Assembly (NCBI GenBank): GCA_964567855.1
Contig: CAZMOE010000019.1
Coordinates: 1 to 44,397 of the forward strand
Length of the DNA stretch: 44,397 nucleotides
Reading direction: 5' to 3'
Source of the DNA: Liminaster sp964567855
GTDB lineage: Bacteria; Bacteroidota; Bacteroidia; Bacteroidales; UBA3663
This document shows, piece after piece, positions 25,024 to 33,245 of this stretch. Every line of letters starts with the position of its first letter. Position 1 is the first letter of the stretch. The translations under genes and the position numbers were made by a program. A model generated the notes under the pieces. The model was not told the origin of the DNA. It worked only from the letters and a program-made list of their open reading frames with translations, and did no database searches.

Positions 25024-26241
25024 ATGAAAAAGATATATTATATTGTAATTGCTACATTGCTTGGAGGAATCTCTTTCTCTTCCTGCCGGGATGACGATTT
25101 CACAGAGTCTATCTTCGACACCTCGGTGCCGGTTGTCGACACTACAGCTGCTACCGCAGAATTCGACCAGTGGCTCTATGATAACTTCATCACACCCTAT
25201 AACTGCGAGATTCTTTACCGTTTCAACTTCCCTGCTTCGGACATGGATTTCCAGCTGACCCCTGCCGATTATCGTAAGTCGCAGCTCCTGGCTCGCCTGA
25301 TCCGGTATCTCTATTTCGATGTCTATACCCAGCAGGCAGGAGAGGAGTTCATGAAGCTCTATGGTCCCCGCATTTTCCACTTTATCGGCTCTGTCGGTCT
25401 GAGTGCTTCTACCGGTACGGAAACTTTGGGTACAGCTTCCGGCGGTATCAAGATCACGCTCTATAATGTCAACAATCTTCCTGTTGACAGAGAGTGGACG
25501 GAAAATGATATTCTTCAGCTGAACCATTATTATTTCCACACGATGCACCATGAGTTCAGTCACATTCTGCATCAGACCAAGACATATCCTGTGACCTTCG
25601 GTCAGGTGACCCCTTCCGCTTACGATCCGGATTGGCAGAAGTCCGATTCCGTGGATGCGCACTCCAAGGGTTTTGTAACTCATTACGCCCGTCTTGCACG
25701 TACCGAGGATTTCGTGGAGGTTCTTTCCTCTATCATCACCGATAACGAAGACACTTGGGTAGCCCGTATCACCAACGCCTGTCTGAACGGCGTGCGCAAG
25801 GGTGACAAGGATCGCATCTATACGTTGCTTGACAGTTTGAACATTGACATTACCAACACGGCCGCTAAGTGGAACAAGATCCGTGTGGAGCGTGAATTGG
25901 ATCTGGATAATGATAGCGCTTTTGTCCGCTACGTCACCAGCCGTATTCATTCCGGCAATGACAATGCTTATAAGGAGAAATTGGAGGAGCATCGTTATGC
26001 CTATGTCAAACATAAGGATTACGACACTTTCAGCGATTATCTGGAAGATGTAAAAGAGAGCACCGCAGATACTTTGGCCGGCATGAATGCCATTCTGGAG
26101 AAGATCGATATCGCTACCGAGTGGTACACCGAAAAATGGGATCTCTATGTATATGCGCTTCGCGAGGAGGTTCGCCAGCGTCAGAACAATATCAACAATT
26201 TCCTTCGCGATTCTGTAGTTTATTTCGAATATAAACATTAA
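25024..26241 (+). CDS. Substrate import-associated HExxH zinc metallohydrolase lipoprotein
   Basis: A surface lipoprotein with a metalloprotease-like zinc site. The lipobox ends at Cys21 (SSCRDDDF), followed directly by three Asp, the pattern linked to surface export. The zinc motif HEFSH spans residues 176-180 and sits in a helix (MHHEFSHILHQTK). This matches the family known as LP_HExxH_w_tonB, which lies beside SusC/SusD pairs. I take the ATG at 25024 (MKKIYY) as start; the frame also allows a TTG six bases earlier. Length is 405 residues. Neither substrate nor activity is established for the family as far as I know; the inference is cleavage of a peptide or peptide-bearing compound next to the transporter. 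Confidence 0.85.
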   Translation: MKKIYYIVIATLLGGISFSSCRDDDFTESIFDTSVPVVDTTAATAEFDQWLYDNFITPYNCEILYRFNFPASDMDFQLTPADYRKSQLLARLIRYLYFDVYTQQAGEEFMKLYGPRIFHFIGSVGLSASTGTETLGTASGGIKITLYNVNNLPVDREWTENDILQLNHYYFHTMHHEFSHILHQTKTYPVTFGQVTPSAYDPDWQKSDSVDAHSKGFVTHYARLARTEDFVEVLSSIITDNEDTWVARITNACLNGVRKGDKDRIYTLLDSLNIDITNTAAKWNKIRVERELDLDNDSAFVRYVTSRIHSGNDNAYKEKLEEHRYAYVKHKDYDTFSDYLEDVKESTADTLAGMNAILEKIDIATEWYTEKWDLYVYALREEVRQRQNNINNFLRDSVVYFEYKH

Positions 26242-26254
26242 AAACAAGTCTATC

Positions 26255-27580
26255 ATGAAATCGGTAAAATATATATACGGACTTTCTGTGGCTGCTGTTG
26301 CAATGGCAGCGACCTTCTCGAGCTGTCGTTTCGAGGAAGACGACTTTTTTGAGGACAGCGCGGCTCTCCGTATCCAGAAATTCAACGAAGAGGTCGGTAA
26401 CATCCTCACATCTGCGGAAAACGGCTGGGTGATGCAGTATTACACGTTGGAAGAGACTTGCGGCTACAACTTTTTCTGCAAGTTCTATCCCGGCGGACAG
26501 GTTACTGTCGGCGGCAGTCATGCCTATTTGCCCAAACCCAATGTCTTCACGGAATACAGCAGCATTTATTCGTTGCTGAGAGAAGACGGCGCGGTGCTTT
26601 CTTTCTGCTCATGGAATGATATTATCTCTATTTTTGCCGACCCGAATCAGATAAATCCTTCGACCGGTCGTCAGGGCGAAGGTATGGGCGGCGATTATAA
26701 CTTCATCATCCTTTCCGCTTCCGAAAATGAGATCATCATGCGCGGTCAACGTCATAACGCTCAGGTGCGTCTGGTTAAATGCCCCACTACTTGGGAGGAA
26801 TACCGCGCTGCGGCCGCCGCTACTTCCACGAATTTCTTCAACCGTCGTGTCGCTTACTATTATATGGTCAGCAATGGCGATACGCTTTATGCTTCCGGTA
26901 TGACGGATGGCGTGCTTACGATTGTCGACGATATCAATGACCCGATGGAGACCTCCCAAGCTCCTTTCGTTACTACGCCGAACGGAATTTACTTGGAACG
27001 CACTTATAAGCAGAACGGCAATTCCGTTCAGGAGCTGGTCATGAACGCTGATTCCACCGCCTTTATTTCCGCCGACCGCAAGTTCGCATTCTCTCCTGCG
27101 TGGGAGGTTTTCTCCCGTTTGCAAATTACAGGAAATCGTAGTGTGCAGATAACTGAAGAGGGTGCTTGTCCTGCTTTCCAACAGGCTTATATGGATTTGT
27201 CCTCGGCCATTAGTACAACTTTCCGGCATACTTTTGAAGGATTGACATTGGGAACTTCCAATGATAGTCCGGCAAAGAACCGTCGTACCGGGGTTGTTGT
27301 TTCTACCAAGAACGCTCGTACTTCTATTTATGGGGCTTATACTGCATCTATCGTGTATAACGTTGATGAAGTAACATTTGATATCAACTTGGCAGATCCT
27401 TCCCCAAATATTTCTTCTTATGCCGTTCGTCCGCAGGTGAAAGAAAAGTTGGAGGCTCTTGCTGGTTTTTTCAGGGGAACATTTACCGTTACCCCGAACA
27501 GTATTTTTAATCCGACAAGTGCCCTTTTGGTCTCTAAGGATGATCCGGAAGTTTATTTTACTGTAAAATATTCAAAATAA
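26255..27580 (+). CDS. DUF4302 family lipoprotein
   Basis: A 441-residue lipoprotein resembling DUF4302 proteins, which accompany the SusCD plus HExxH loci. The signal ends in SSCRFEEDDFFED, a lipid-bearing Cys followed by a strongly acidic stretch, so surface display is likely. The body is rich in Ser, Thr, Asn and aromatic residues with beta-strand spacing; I see no catalytic motif. It starts 13 bases after the metallohydrolase gene. The composition changes inside it: codons after about 27120 use many more A/T third positions than those before. The function is unknown, and binding or presentation of substrate is only a guess from context. Confidence 0.82.
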   Translation: MKSVKYIYGLSVAAVAMAATFSSCRFEEDDFFEDSAALRIQKFNEEVGNILTSAENGWVMQYYTLEETCGYNFFCKFYPGGQVTVGGSHAYLPKPNVFTEYSSIYSLLREDGAVLSFCSWNDIISIFADPNQINPSTGRQGEGMGGDYNFIILSASENEIIMRGQRHNAQVRLVKCPTTWEEYRAAAAATSTNFFNRRVAYYYMVSNGDTLYASGMTDGVLTIVDDINDPMETSQAPFVTTPNGIYLERTYKQNGNSVQELVMNADSTAFISADRKFAFSPAWEVFSRLQITGNRSVQITEEGACPAFQQAYMDLSSAISTTFRHTFEGLTLGTSNDSPAKNRRTGVVVSTKNARTSIYGAYTASIVYNVDEVTFDINLADPSPNISSYAVRPQVKEKLEALAGFFRGTFTVTPNSIFNPTSALLVSKDDPEVYFTVKYSK

Positions 27581-27623
27581 CATATACATAATATTATATT
27601 TAAACTTTTAATTCTTAATTAGT

Positions 27624-29402
27624 ATGAAAAAGTGCTTTACTATTTCTGCTGTACTTCTGTTGGTGTCAGGTGCTATAAGTGCACAGCCAACTCTTAAAGT
27701 TCTTAAAACAAGGACTAATGCTACTCCTAATTTTATGACGGCTGCTCTTCAGAAGGCAGATCGGTTTGAAAAACAGGCTACACCTGTACAGTTGCAAGGC
27801 GATTATAAAAACGCTCGTTTGATTATGGCCCCAGATGAATTCGGACGTCAAAATGCTCCGGCAAGTGGCAAAAGCGGTGCTTTCTATGAGGCTGTAGATG
27901 GTACCTACTACATGTCATTGGATATTGCTGCCGGACTATATGGCTATGTACGCCCGATTATGATCTCTCAGGCCTTTGCCGCAACATTTAGATCTGTAGT
28001 CGGTTCTTCATGGACGCAAGCCGGAGATCCTATTGAATGTATAAAGAATGAAGATGGTACTACCGAAGTTTGTTATTCGGATTTATCTATTGGTGGTTGG
28101 GTTGCCCCTGTTGTTTCTAATGGTGAATCTTCCTATCATTATGGCGCAGACGGCGTACCAAGCACCGGACAGGACTTTAGCCGGGCTGTAGTGTATACTG
28201 CTTATGAGACTGAGCCTGTAGGTATGGGCGTTTACGACTTAAATGAGTGTACCGCTTATGGTGGCATTAATAGTGACTATGCATATGGTAGCATGAGTGT
28301 TAATTTTGAGTCTGACGTTACTATGATAGACTTCGGTAAGCCTAAAGGTGGCTCTTTGGTCGTTGATCATATTGAATTTTGGGGTCGCAATAGAAATAAC
28401 ACTGAGCCGATTAAGAAGGATGCTTATCTGACTGTTCAGTTGGTAACCATTGATGATGCTGGCCAGGTAAAGGAGGTCTATGACGGCCAAATTACAGCAG
28501 AGGATCTTGTTGCTGCCGGCAATGGAAGCTATCTTGCTTCTTGCTCTTTCTCACAGACTGATGAAGACAATTTTACTATGGCTGTTGCTCCTGTAATCAA
28601 TGATGCTTTCCGTATTTATATCAGCGGCTTCTCTAATCCTGAGATTGATCTCGGTATTATTTGTGCTGTAGATGATAATGCTACCGATGACGGTATCGGC
28701 TATACTTCCAATTCTTATTTCCAAGCAGATATGGGAAATGGTATGCATTTTTATAGCTGGTATAACGTTAACGCAGTTCTGAATATCGTAGGTTATTACA
28801 ACTATCTTGGTGACTTTGACGGTAATAAAATGATTACCGGTACTATTGCTGCTGAAGGCGGTGTCTCTGTAGTAAATATTGATGAAGAGGAGGGAACTGT
28901 TTATAATTTCTATGAGATCAATTCAACGTTTAATATTGATGATATAGAAATTGAAGAAATACCTGAATGGGTTGAAATTGCAGCTATCGATACTTCTTAT
29001 TATGCTTATAGTGACCCACAGCATGTGCATAATTTGGTTGCTATTGCACTTGGTGCAGATGCCCTGCCTGCTGGTGTGGACGGTCGTACAGGAGATGTTA
29101 TCCTCACGACTTCCGATGGCGCAGCTTCTATGACTTTGCGCGTTATTCAGGGTACCGATGAATATATCAATAGCATCGACAACGTGAAAGTATCCGGTGC
29201 AGCTTACCGCGCTACTGTTGCCGGTGACGATATCGTAGTTTTCTGTCCTGCCGATGTGAAGACTGTCAACCTCTACAATGCTGCCGGTGCTTTGGTTTCT
29301 ACCGTCGCTGTTGAGAATGGTAAGGCTGTCATCAAGAATGCTCCTGCCGGTCTGAACCTCGTTAACTTCAACGGCAAGCAGAGCGTAAAGGTGGTAAAGT
29401 GA
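27624..29402 (+). CDS. Secreted protein with BACON-like region and T9SS-like C-terminus
   Basis: Last clear gene of the SusCD locus, 592 residues. The signal peptide ends ISA before Gln21. The N-terminal and middle part (about 25-440) is a Tyr- and Asp-rich beta-type protein I do not recognise. The next segment (about 445-510: PEWVEIAAID and GVDGRTGDVILTTSDG) resembles BACON or Ig-like domains of Bacteroidetes. The C-terminus (from about 525: VKTVNLYNAAGALVSTVAV, ending KVVK) looks like a type-A sorting signal of the type IX secretion system. So the protein is probably outside the cell or on its surface. Codons are AT-rich up to about 29150, but the C-terminal domain has the GC-richer usage of the rest of the window. 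It lies 43 bases after the DUF4302 gene. Confidence 0.75.
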   Translation: MKKCFTISAVLLLVSGAISAQPTLKVLKTRTNATPNFMTAALQKADRFEKQATPVQLQGDYKNARLIMAPDEFGRQNAPASGKSGAFYEAVDGTYYMSLDIAAGLYGYVRPIMISQAFAATFRSVVGSSWTQAGDPIECIKNEDGTTEVCYSDLSIGGWVAPVVSNGESSYHYGADGVPSTGQDFSRAVVYTAYETEPVGMGVYDLNECTAYGGINSDYAYGSMSVNFESDVTMIDFGKPKGGSLVVDHIEFWGRNRNNTEPIKKDAYLTVQLVTIDDAGQVKEVYDGQITAEDLVAAGNGSYLASCSFSQTDEDNFTMAVAPVINDAFRIYISGFSNPEIDLGIICAVDDNATDDGIGYTSNSYFQADMGNGMHFYSWYNVNAVLNIVGYYNYLGDFDGNKMITGTIAAEGGVSVVNIDEEEGTVYNFYEINSTFNIDDIEIEEIPEWVEIAAIDTSYYAYSDPQHVHNLVAIALGADALPAGVDGRTGDVILTTSDGAASMTLRVIQGTDEYINSIDNVKVSGAAYRATVAGDDIVVFCPADVKTVNLYNAAGALVSTVAVENGKAVIKNAPAGLNLVNFNGKQSVKVVK

Positions 29403-29420
29403 TTCATCGGCTGACCTCTT

Positions 29421-29493
29421 TCGATTGATGTTTCCTGACAGATGATTCTCGATTGACATTTTTCGACAGATGGTTTTCAACAGATGATTCTCG
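29421..29493. repeat. Imperfect tandem repeats upstream of the GH105 gene
   Basis: Two and a half degenerate copies of a unit of about 28 bases: TCGATTGATG...GACAGATGATTC, TCGATTGACA...GACAGATGGTTT, then a partial ending AACAGATGATTCTCG. They are close copies rather than exact ones and may be slippage products or binding-site repeats. Confidence 0.5.
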
Positions 29494-29514
29494 CTTTTGA
29501 AGAGATAGATGTTT

Positions 29515-29547
29515 CCCTCCGCCGTCGGATTCCCGATAGGCGGAGGG
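29515..29547 (+). terminator. Hairpin after the SusCD locus
   Basis: CCCTCCGCC pairs with GGCGGAGGG (9 bp), and an inner TCGG/CCGA extends the stem. The T tract that follows is weak. It probably reduces read-through from 29402 into the GH105 gene. Confidence 0.6.
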
Positions 29548-29589
29548 ATTTAAGTTTAATTACTATCAATTATCCGATTAAAATAATCC

Positions 29590-31017
29590 ATGATGAGAAG
29601 ATTTATTATGTGTATATTTGCGGCTATCCTGTTGTGCGGTGCTTCACTGGGGCAGACGGCCGATTATTCCCGGAAGATGATCGAATCGCAGGGCCGGGCG
29701 TGGACGGCTGAAAAATCGTGGGACTATGTACCTGGTCTTGTTGCCGAGGCCGTGCTGAAAGCTTACGAGCAGTATAGTGAAGAGGAGTGGGCCGGGACGG
29801 CCTATTCCTGGAGCAAGGCTTTCGCAGATAATTCTATCGGAAGCAACCGAATGTTCAACGATGACGGTTCTTTTAACCGCTTCAAAAAAGGCAGCATCGA
29901 TGAGGTGGCATCGGGCAAGGTGTTTTTTGAGTTGTACAGAGAGGAGATGAAGAACGGCAATACGGGCGAGGCAAAGAAGTACAAGGCTTGTGCCGAGACT
30001 CTGTATAAATATTTCACCACTGAATACAGCCGTATAGAGAAAGAGGTGGGGCGTGGAGGTTATTGGCACAAGAATTCCTATCCTAACCAGATGTGGCTGG
30101 ACGGGCTGTTCATGGGTCCTGCTTTCTGCGCGGAGTATCTTGCCAATTTCGCTTCGGATGATGTGGAGGGATGGAAGGACATTGCCTTGCAGTTTGAGAT
30201 TATTCATGAGCATTCTTACGACAGGATCAAGAAACTGAACTATCATGGCTGGAGCGCGGATCCTGCGGACGGGAACTCTTTTTGGGCGAACCGGGATCAG
30301 GGGAGCGACAATTACGGATGTTCTTCTGAGTTCTGGGGGCGTGGCATGGGTTGGTATTTTGCCGCGCTGGTGGATGTGATCGAGTTTTTCCCCGCAGAGC
30401 TGAGCGAGCGGAATGATCTGATAGCCATCGTAAATGAAGTGGCGGAGGGACTTGCTGCCCGTCAAGATGCAGAGACGGGGGCATGGTATCAGCTATTGCA
30501 ATACGACGGTACGTTTTCGATCGAACGGAACGGAACGAAGAAGAAGAACTATCTGGAGGCGTCGGCATCCTGCATGTTCACTTACGGTTTTCTAAAAGCG
30601 CTGCGACTGCAGATCATCGACGGTAACAGATATGAAGCGGTGGCGGAAAAGGCATACGACGGTCTTATAAAGACGTTCATTACAGAGAGTAACGGCAAAG
30701 TGAGTATCAACGGGATATGCCGCTCGGCAGGATTGGGCCCCTCTAATAAACCCGAACGCGACGGGAGCGCCTATTACTATCTTTTCGGGAGCGATGCCAA
30801 GGATATTGTGAGCAACGAGGGCAAAGGTATCGGTGCATTCATCCTGGCGAGTCTGGAATACGAAAAAGCTGTGGCGGCACGGTCGTCTATCGGAGATGTG
30901 AGCCGGGAGGTGCGGTGCGATCGCGGCAGGCTGTATGGTATAGACGGCAAGGCAGTGGGAACCCGTCACGAGGGGATCGTGATAGAAGGGGGACGAAAGG
31001 TGCAATGGTTGAAATAG
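29590..31017 (+). CDS. GH105 family unsaturated glucuronyl/galacturonyl hydrolase
   Basis: Hydrolyses the terminal unsaturated uronic acid left by pectin or rhamnogalacturonan lyases. The 475-residue protein has a signal peptide ending SLG before Gln22. The (alpha/alpha)6-barrel signs are NQMWLDGLFMGPAF, with the likely catalytic Asp in WLDG, WFDG-type repeats, SSEFWGRGMGWYFAALVDV and GICRSAGLG. It ends with a short stretch (RGRLYGIDGKAVGT...KVQWLK) that looks like a reduced T9SS sorting end, so it may be secreted by that system. The hairpin and 187-base gap before it suggest it is expressed separately from SusCD, although the two could form one polysaccharide-use region. Rhamnogalacturonan as substrate is a family inference. 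Confidence 0.88.
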   Translation: MMRRFIMCIFAAILLCGASLGQTADYSRKMIESQGRAWTAEKSWDYVPGLVAEAVLKAYEQYSEEEWAGTAYSWSKAFADNSIGSNRMFNDDGSFNRFKKGSIDEVASGKVFFELYREEMKNGNTGEAKKYKACAETLYKYFTTEYSRIEKEVGRGGYWHKNSYPNQMWLDGLFMGPAFCAEYLANFASDDVEGWKDIALQFEIIHEHSYDRIKKLNYHGWSADPADGNSFWANRDQGSDNYGCSSEFWGRGMGWYFAALVDVIEFFPAELSERNDLIAIVNEVAEGLAARQDAETGAWYQLLQYDGTFSIERNGTKKKNYLEASASCMFTYGFLKALRLQIIDGNRYEAVAEKAYDGLIKTFITESNGKVSINGICRSAGLGPSNKPERDGSAYYYLFGSDAKDIVSNEGKGIGAFILASLEYEKAVAARSSIGDVSREVRCDRGRLYGIDGKAVGTRHEGIVIEGGRKVQWLK

Positions 31018-31130
31018 GGGCGAGGTGACGGGAGATTGTTCCGCGAAATGGAGAAATCTCCGATAGCCGGCTCTTTCATACATATTTGCAAAAAGCTTAT
31101 GCCTCTTTTTTAATGAGAGTCCGACAGACA

Positions 31131-31165
31131 GCGCCCCCGGACAGCCTAATGCTGTCCGGGGGCGC
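31131..31165. terminator. GC-rich hairpin after the GH105 gene
   Basis: A perfect 15-bp stem of GC-rich arms (GCGCCCCCGGACAGC and its complement) around a 5-base loop. The T tracts are weak on both sides, so it may act together with the next hairpin. Confidence 0.65.
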
Positions 31166-31175
31166 TTATTGGGTT

Positions 31176-31208
31176 GCGATCGCCGGAGCCGGCGATCGCT
31201 TTTTTTTT
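31176..31208 (+). terminator. Strong terminator between GH105 and the phosphohexomutase gene
   Basis: GCGATCGCCGG and its complement form an 11-bp stem with a 2-base loop, followed by nine T's. It is a clear rho-independent terminator on the plus strand, eleven bases from the stop of the minus-strand mutase gene. Confidence 0.85.
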
Positions 31209-31218
31209 CGGTTTCGTA

Positions 31219-32964
31219 TCAGATGCCGAGGCTTGCGCAGACGAGTTTCAGTTTCTCGTCGGCAGCGGCGTTGGCAGCAGCATAGTCTGCGCGGCTCTTC
31301 ATTTCGGCCGGAACTTCGCAGTAGAACTTGATCTTGGGCTCTGTGCCTGAAGGACGGACGGAAACTTTGGTGCCGTCGGCCGTGAAATACTGCAATACGT
31401 TGGAGGTAGTAGGCATGTCGAGCTTGCATACCTTGCCGGTGGCGACGTCGGTGCATTCCAGGGTCTTATAGTCCTTGATGACGGTGACGGGAGAGCCTCC
31501 GATTTCCTTGGGCGGGTTCTGACGGAAGTTGTCCATCATGGCCTTGATCTCGTCGGCGCCGCTCTTGCCGGGCTTGACGACAGAAATGGCCTTTTCTTTC
31601 TGGAAGCCGTAGTCGACGTAGATCTGCTGAAGCAGTTCGTAGAGTGTCATGCCGTTGTCCTTGGCCCATGCCGCGATTTCGGCGATGAGTGAAACGGCTG
31701 CCGGAGAATCTTTGTCGCGGACTTTGTCATACGGGAGGAAGCCGTAGGATTCTTCACCGCCGCCGATGTATTTTTCCTTGCCTTCGAGGGTGCGGATACG
31801 GTAGGCGATCCATTTGAAACCGGTGTATTCGTCGTAGAGCTTGACGTTGTTCTTGTCGGCGATCTTGCGGATCAGTTCGGAGGTCACGATGGTCTTCACC
31901 AGGAATTCGTTGCCTTTGAGCTTGCCGAGCTTTTTCATATTGGTGATGATGTAGTAGCAGTACATCATGCAGGTCTGGTTTCCGTTCATGAGTACCCATT
32001 CACCCTTGTCGTCGCGGCAGGCGATGCCGAGACGGTCGGCGTCGGGATCGGAGGCAATGACGAGGTCGGCGTTGATTTTGGTGCCCAGCTTAAGGGCGAG
32101 GGTCAGCGCCTCGGCATTTTCAGGGTTGGGAGAAACGACGGTGGGGAAATTGCCGTCGATGGTCATCTGTTCAGGCACGACCGTGATGTTTTTGAAGCCC
32201 CAATAGCGGAGGGAAGCCGGGATAATGACGCGGCCGGTGCCGTGGATGGGGGTGTAGACGATCTTGAGATCTTCCTGGCGCCGGATAACATCGGGGTCGA
32301 TGCGTGCGTCGCGTACGGCATCGAGATAGACGATATCCATGTCGCCGCCGATGATCTTGATGAGATCGGGGTTGCGGTCGAACTTGATTTCTTCGACAGC
32401 CACTTTGTTCACTTCGTCGATGATGCCGGTGTCATGCGGGGCAAGCACCTGCGCGCCGTCGTCCCAATAGGCCTTGTAGCCGTTGTATTCTTTAGGGTTG
32501 TGGCTGGCTGTGATGTTGACACCGCTTTGGCAGCCGAGTTCGCGGATGGCGAACGAGATTTCGGGCGTCGGGCGGAGACTTTCGAAGAGATAGACGAAAA
32601 TGCCGTTGGCCGAGAAAATGTCGGCAACGGTTTCTGCAAAGAAGCGGCTGTTGTTGCGGCAGTCGTGCCCTACAACGACGCTGATCCGCTCCTTGCCGGC
32701 AAATGCCTTGCGGAGATAGTTGGCCAGTCCCTGGGTAGCCAGGCCGACGGTGTATTTGTTCATACGGTTGGTGCCTACGCCCATGATGCCGCGGAGGCCT
32801 CCGGTGCCGAATTCAAGCACGCGGTAGAAACTTTCTATCAGTTCTGTTTTGTCCGGATTGTCCAGCATGGCCTGTACGGTGCCACGTGTTTCGTCGTCGA
32901 AGCCGGCGCCCAGCCAGGTCTGCGCCTTGGCGGTCACTTCTTTCAATAATTCTTCATTTTCCAT
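31219..32964 (-). CDS. Phosphohexomutase (phosphoglucomutase/phosphomannomutase)
   Basis: A second alpha-D-phosphohexomutase, longer than the GlmM-type one (581 residues) and of the eukaryotic-like PGM/PMM2 style found in Firmicutes and Bacteroidetes. The phosphoserine loop is TASHNP (Ser154), the Mg site DPDADRLG, the sugar site GGEESYGFLP and the phosphate-binding RPSGTEPKIKFY. GEESYG suggests glucose or mannose phosphate rather than glucosamine phosphate. Its role would be interconverting glucose-1- and glucose-6-phosphate for glycogen, LPS or sugar-nucleotide synthesis. It is transcribed alone from a promoter at about 33082 through a leader containing a large hairpin. Confidence 0.9.
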   Translation of the reverse strand: MENEELLKEVTAKAQTWLGAGFDDETRGTVQAMLDNPDKTELIESFYRVLEFGTGGLRGIMGVGTNRMNKYTVGLATQGLANYLRKAFAGKERISVVVGHDCRNNSRFFAETVADIFSANGIFVYLFESLRPTPEISFAIRELGCQSGVNITASHNPKEYNGYKAYWDDGAQVLAPHDTGIIDEVNKVAVEEIKFDRNPDLIKIIGGDMDIVYLDAVRDARIDPDVIRRQEDLKIVYTPIHGTGRVIIPASLRYWGFKNITVVPEQMTIDGNFPTVVSPNPENAEALTLALKLGTKINADLVIASDPDADRLGIACRDDKGEWVLMNGNQTCMMYCYYIITNMKKLGKLKGNEFLVKTIVTSELIRKIADKNNVKLYDEYTGFKWIAYRIRTLEGKEKYIGGGEESYGFLPYDKVRDKDSPAAVSLIAEIAAWAKDNGMTLYELLQQIYVDYGFQKEKAISVVKPGKSGADEIKAMMDNFRQNPPKEIGGSPVTVIKDYKTLECTDVATGKVCKLDMPTTSNVLQYFTADGTKVSVRPSGTEPKIKFYCEVPAEMKSRADYAAANAAADEKLKLVCASLGI

Positions 32965-33020
32965 CGGAAAAGTGTATTAAGTTGGTTAAAAAATGATTGT
33001 GTCTTTCGGTGCCGATGCGT

Positions 33021-33065
33021 GGGACGGACTTCCGGTCTTTCCGGCCGGATGAATAGGTCCGTCCC
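33021..33065 (-). other. Stem-loop in the leader of the phosphohexomutase gene
   Basis: GGGACGGAC (33021-33029) pairs with GTCCGTCCC (33057-33065), and an inner CCGGCCGG-rich segment can fold further. It lies just downstream of the predicted transcript start on the minus strand, so it forms the 5' end of the mRNA. No riboswitch class recognised. Confidence 0.5.
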
Positions 33066-33081
33066 TTGCGCACGGCAGGAG

Positions 33082-33089
33082 CAAAGATA
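33082..33089 (-). promoter_or_regulatory. -7 element of the phosphohexomutase gene
   Basis: The minus strand reads TATCTTTG, a full match, giving a leader of about 110 bases. No clear -33 element. Confidence 0.55.
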
Positions 33090-33156
33090 ATAAAACTCTT
33101 TTATCGGCATCCACGAAAACGTTATTTTTTTAATAAAAGTTGCTTTTAAGCATATT

Positions 33157-33190
33157 TTTGTTTAGATTTCGGTTTAAATCATTAACTTTA
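33157..33190 (+). promoter_or_regulatory. Promoter of the C1 peptidase gene
   Basis: TTTG at 33157-33160 and TAACTTTA at 33183-33190 (one mismatch) are 22 bases apart, slightly more than usual. The start codon is 55 bases on. Confidence 0.55.
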
Positions 33191-33245
33191 CACCCCGTTT
33201 CCGGGTTACGGCAAGTCTTTACATGAATCATCTTAGCAGTATAAA

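Noticed and set aside
31131..31208. Two adjacent hairpins considered as a mobile-element end
   Set aside because: Both are ordinary terminators beside convergent genes, and no transposase or target-site duplication is present.
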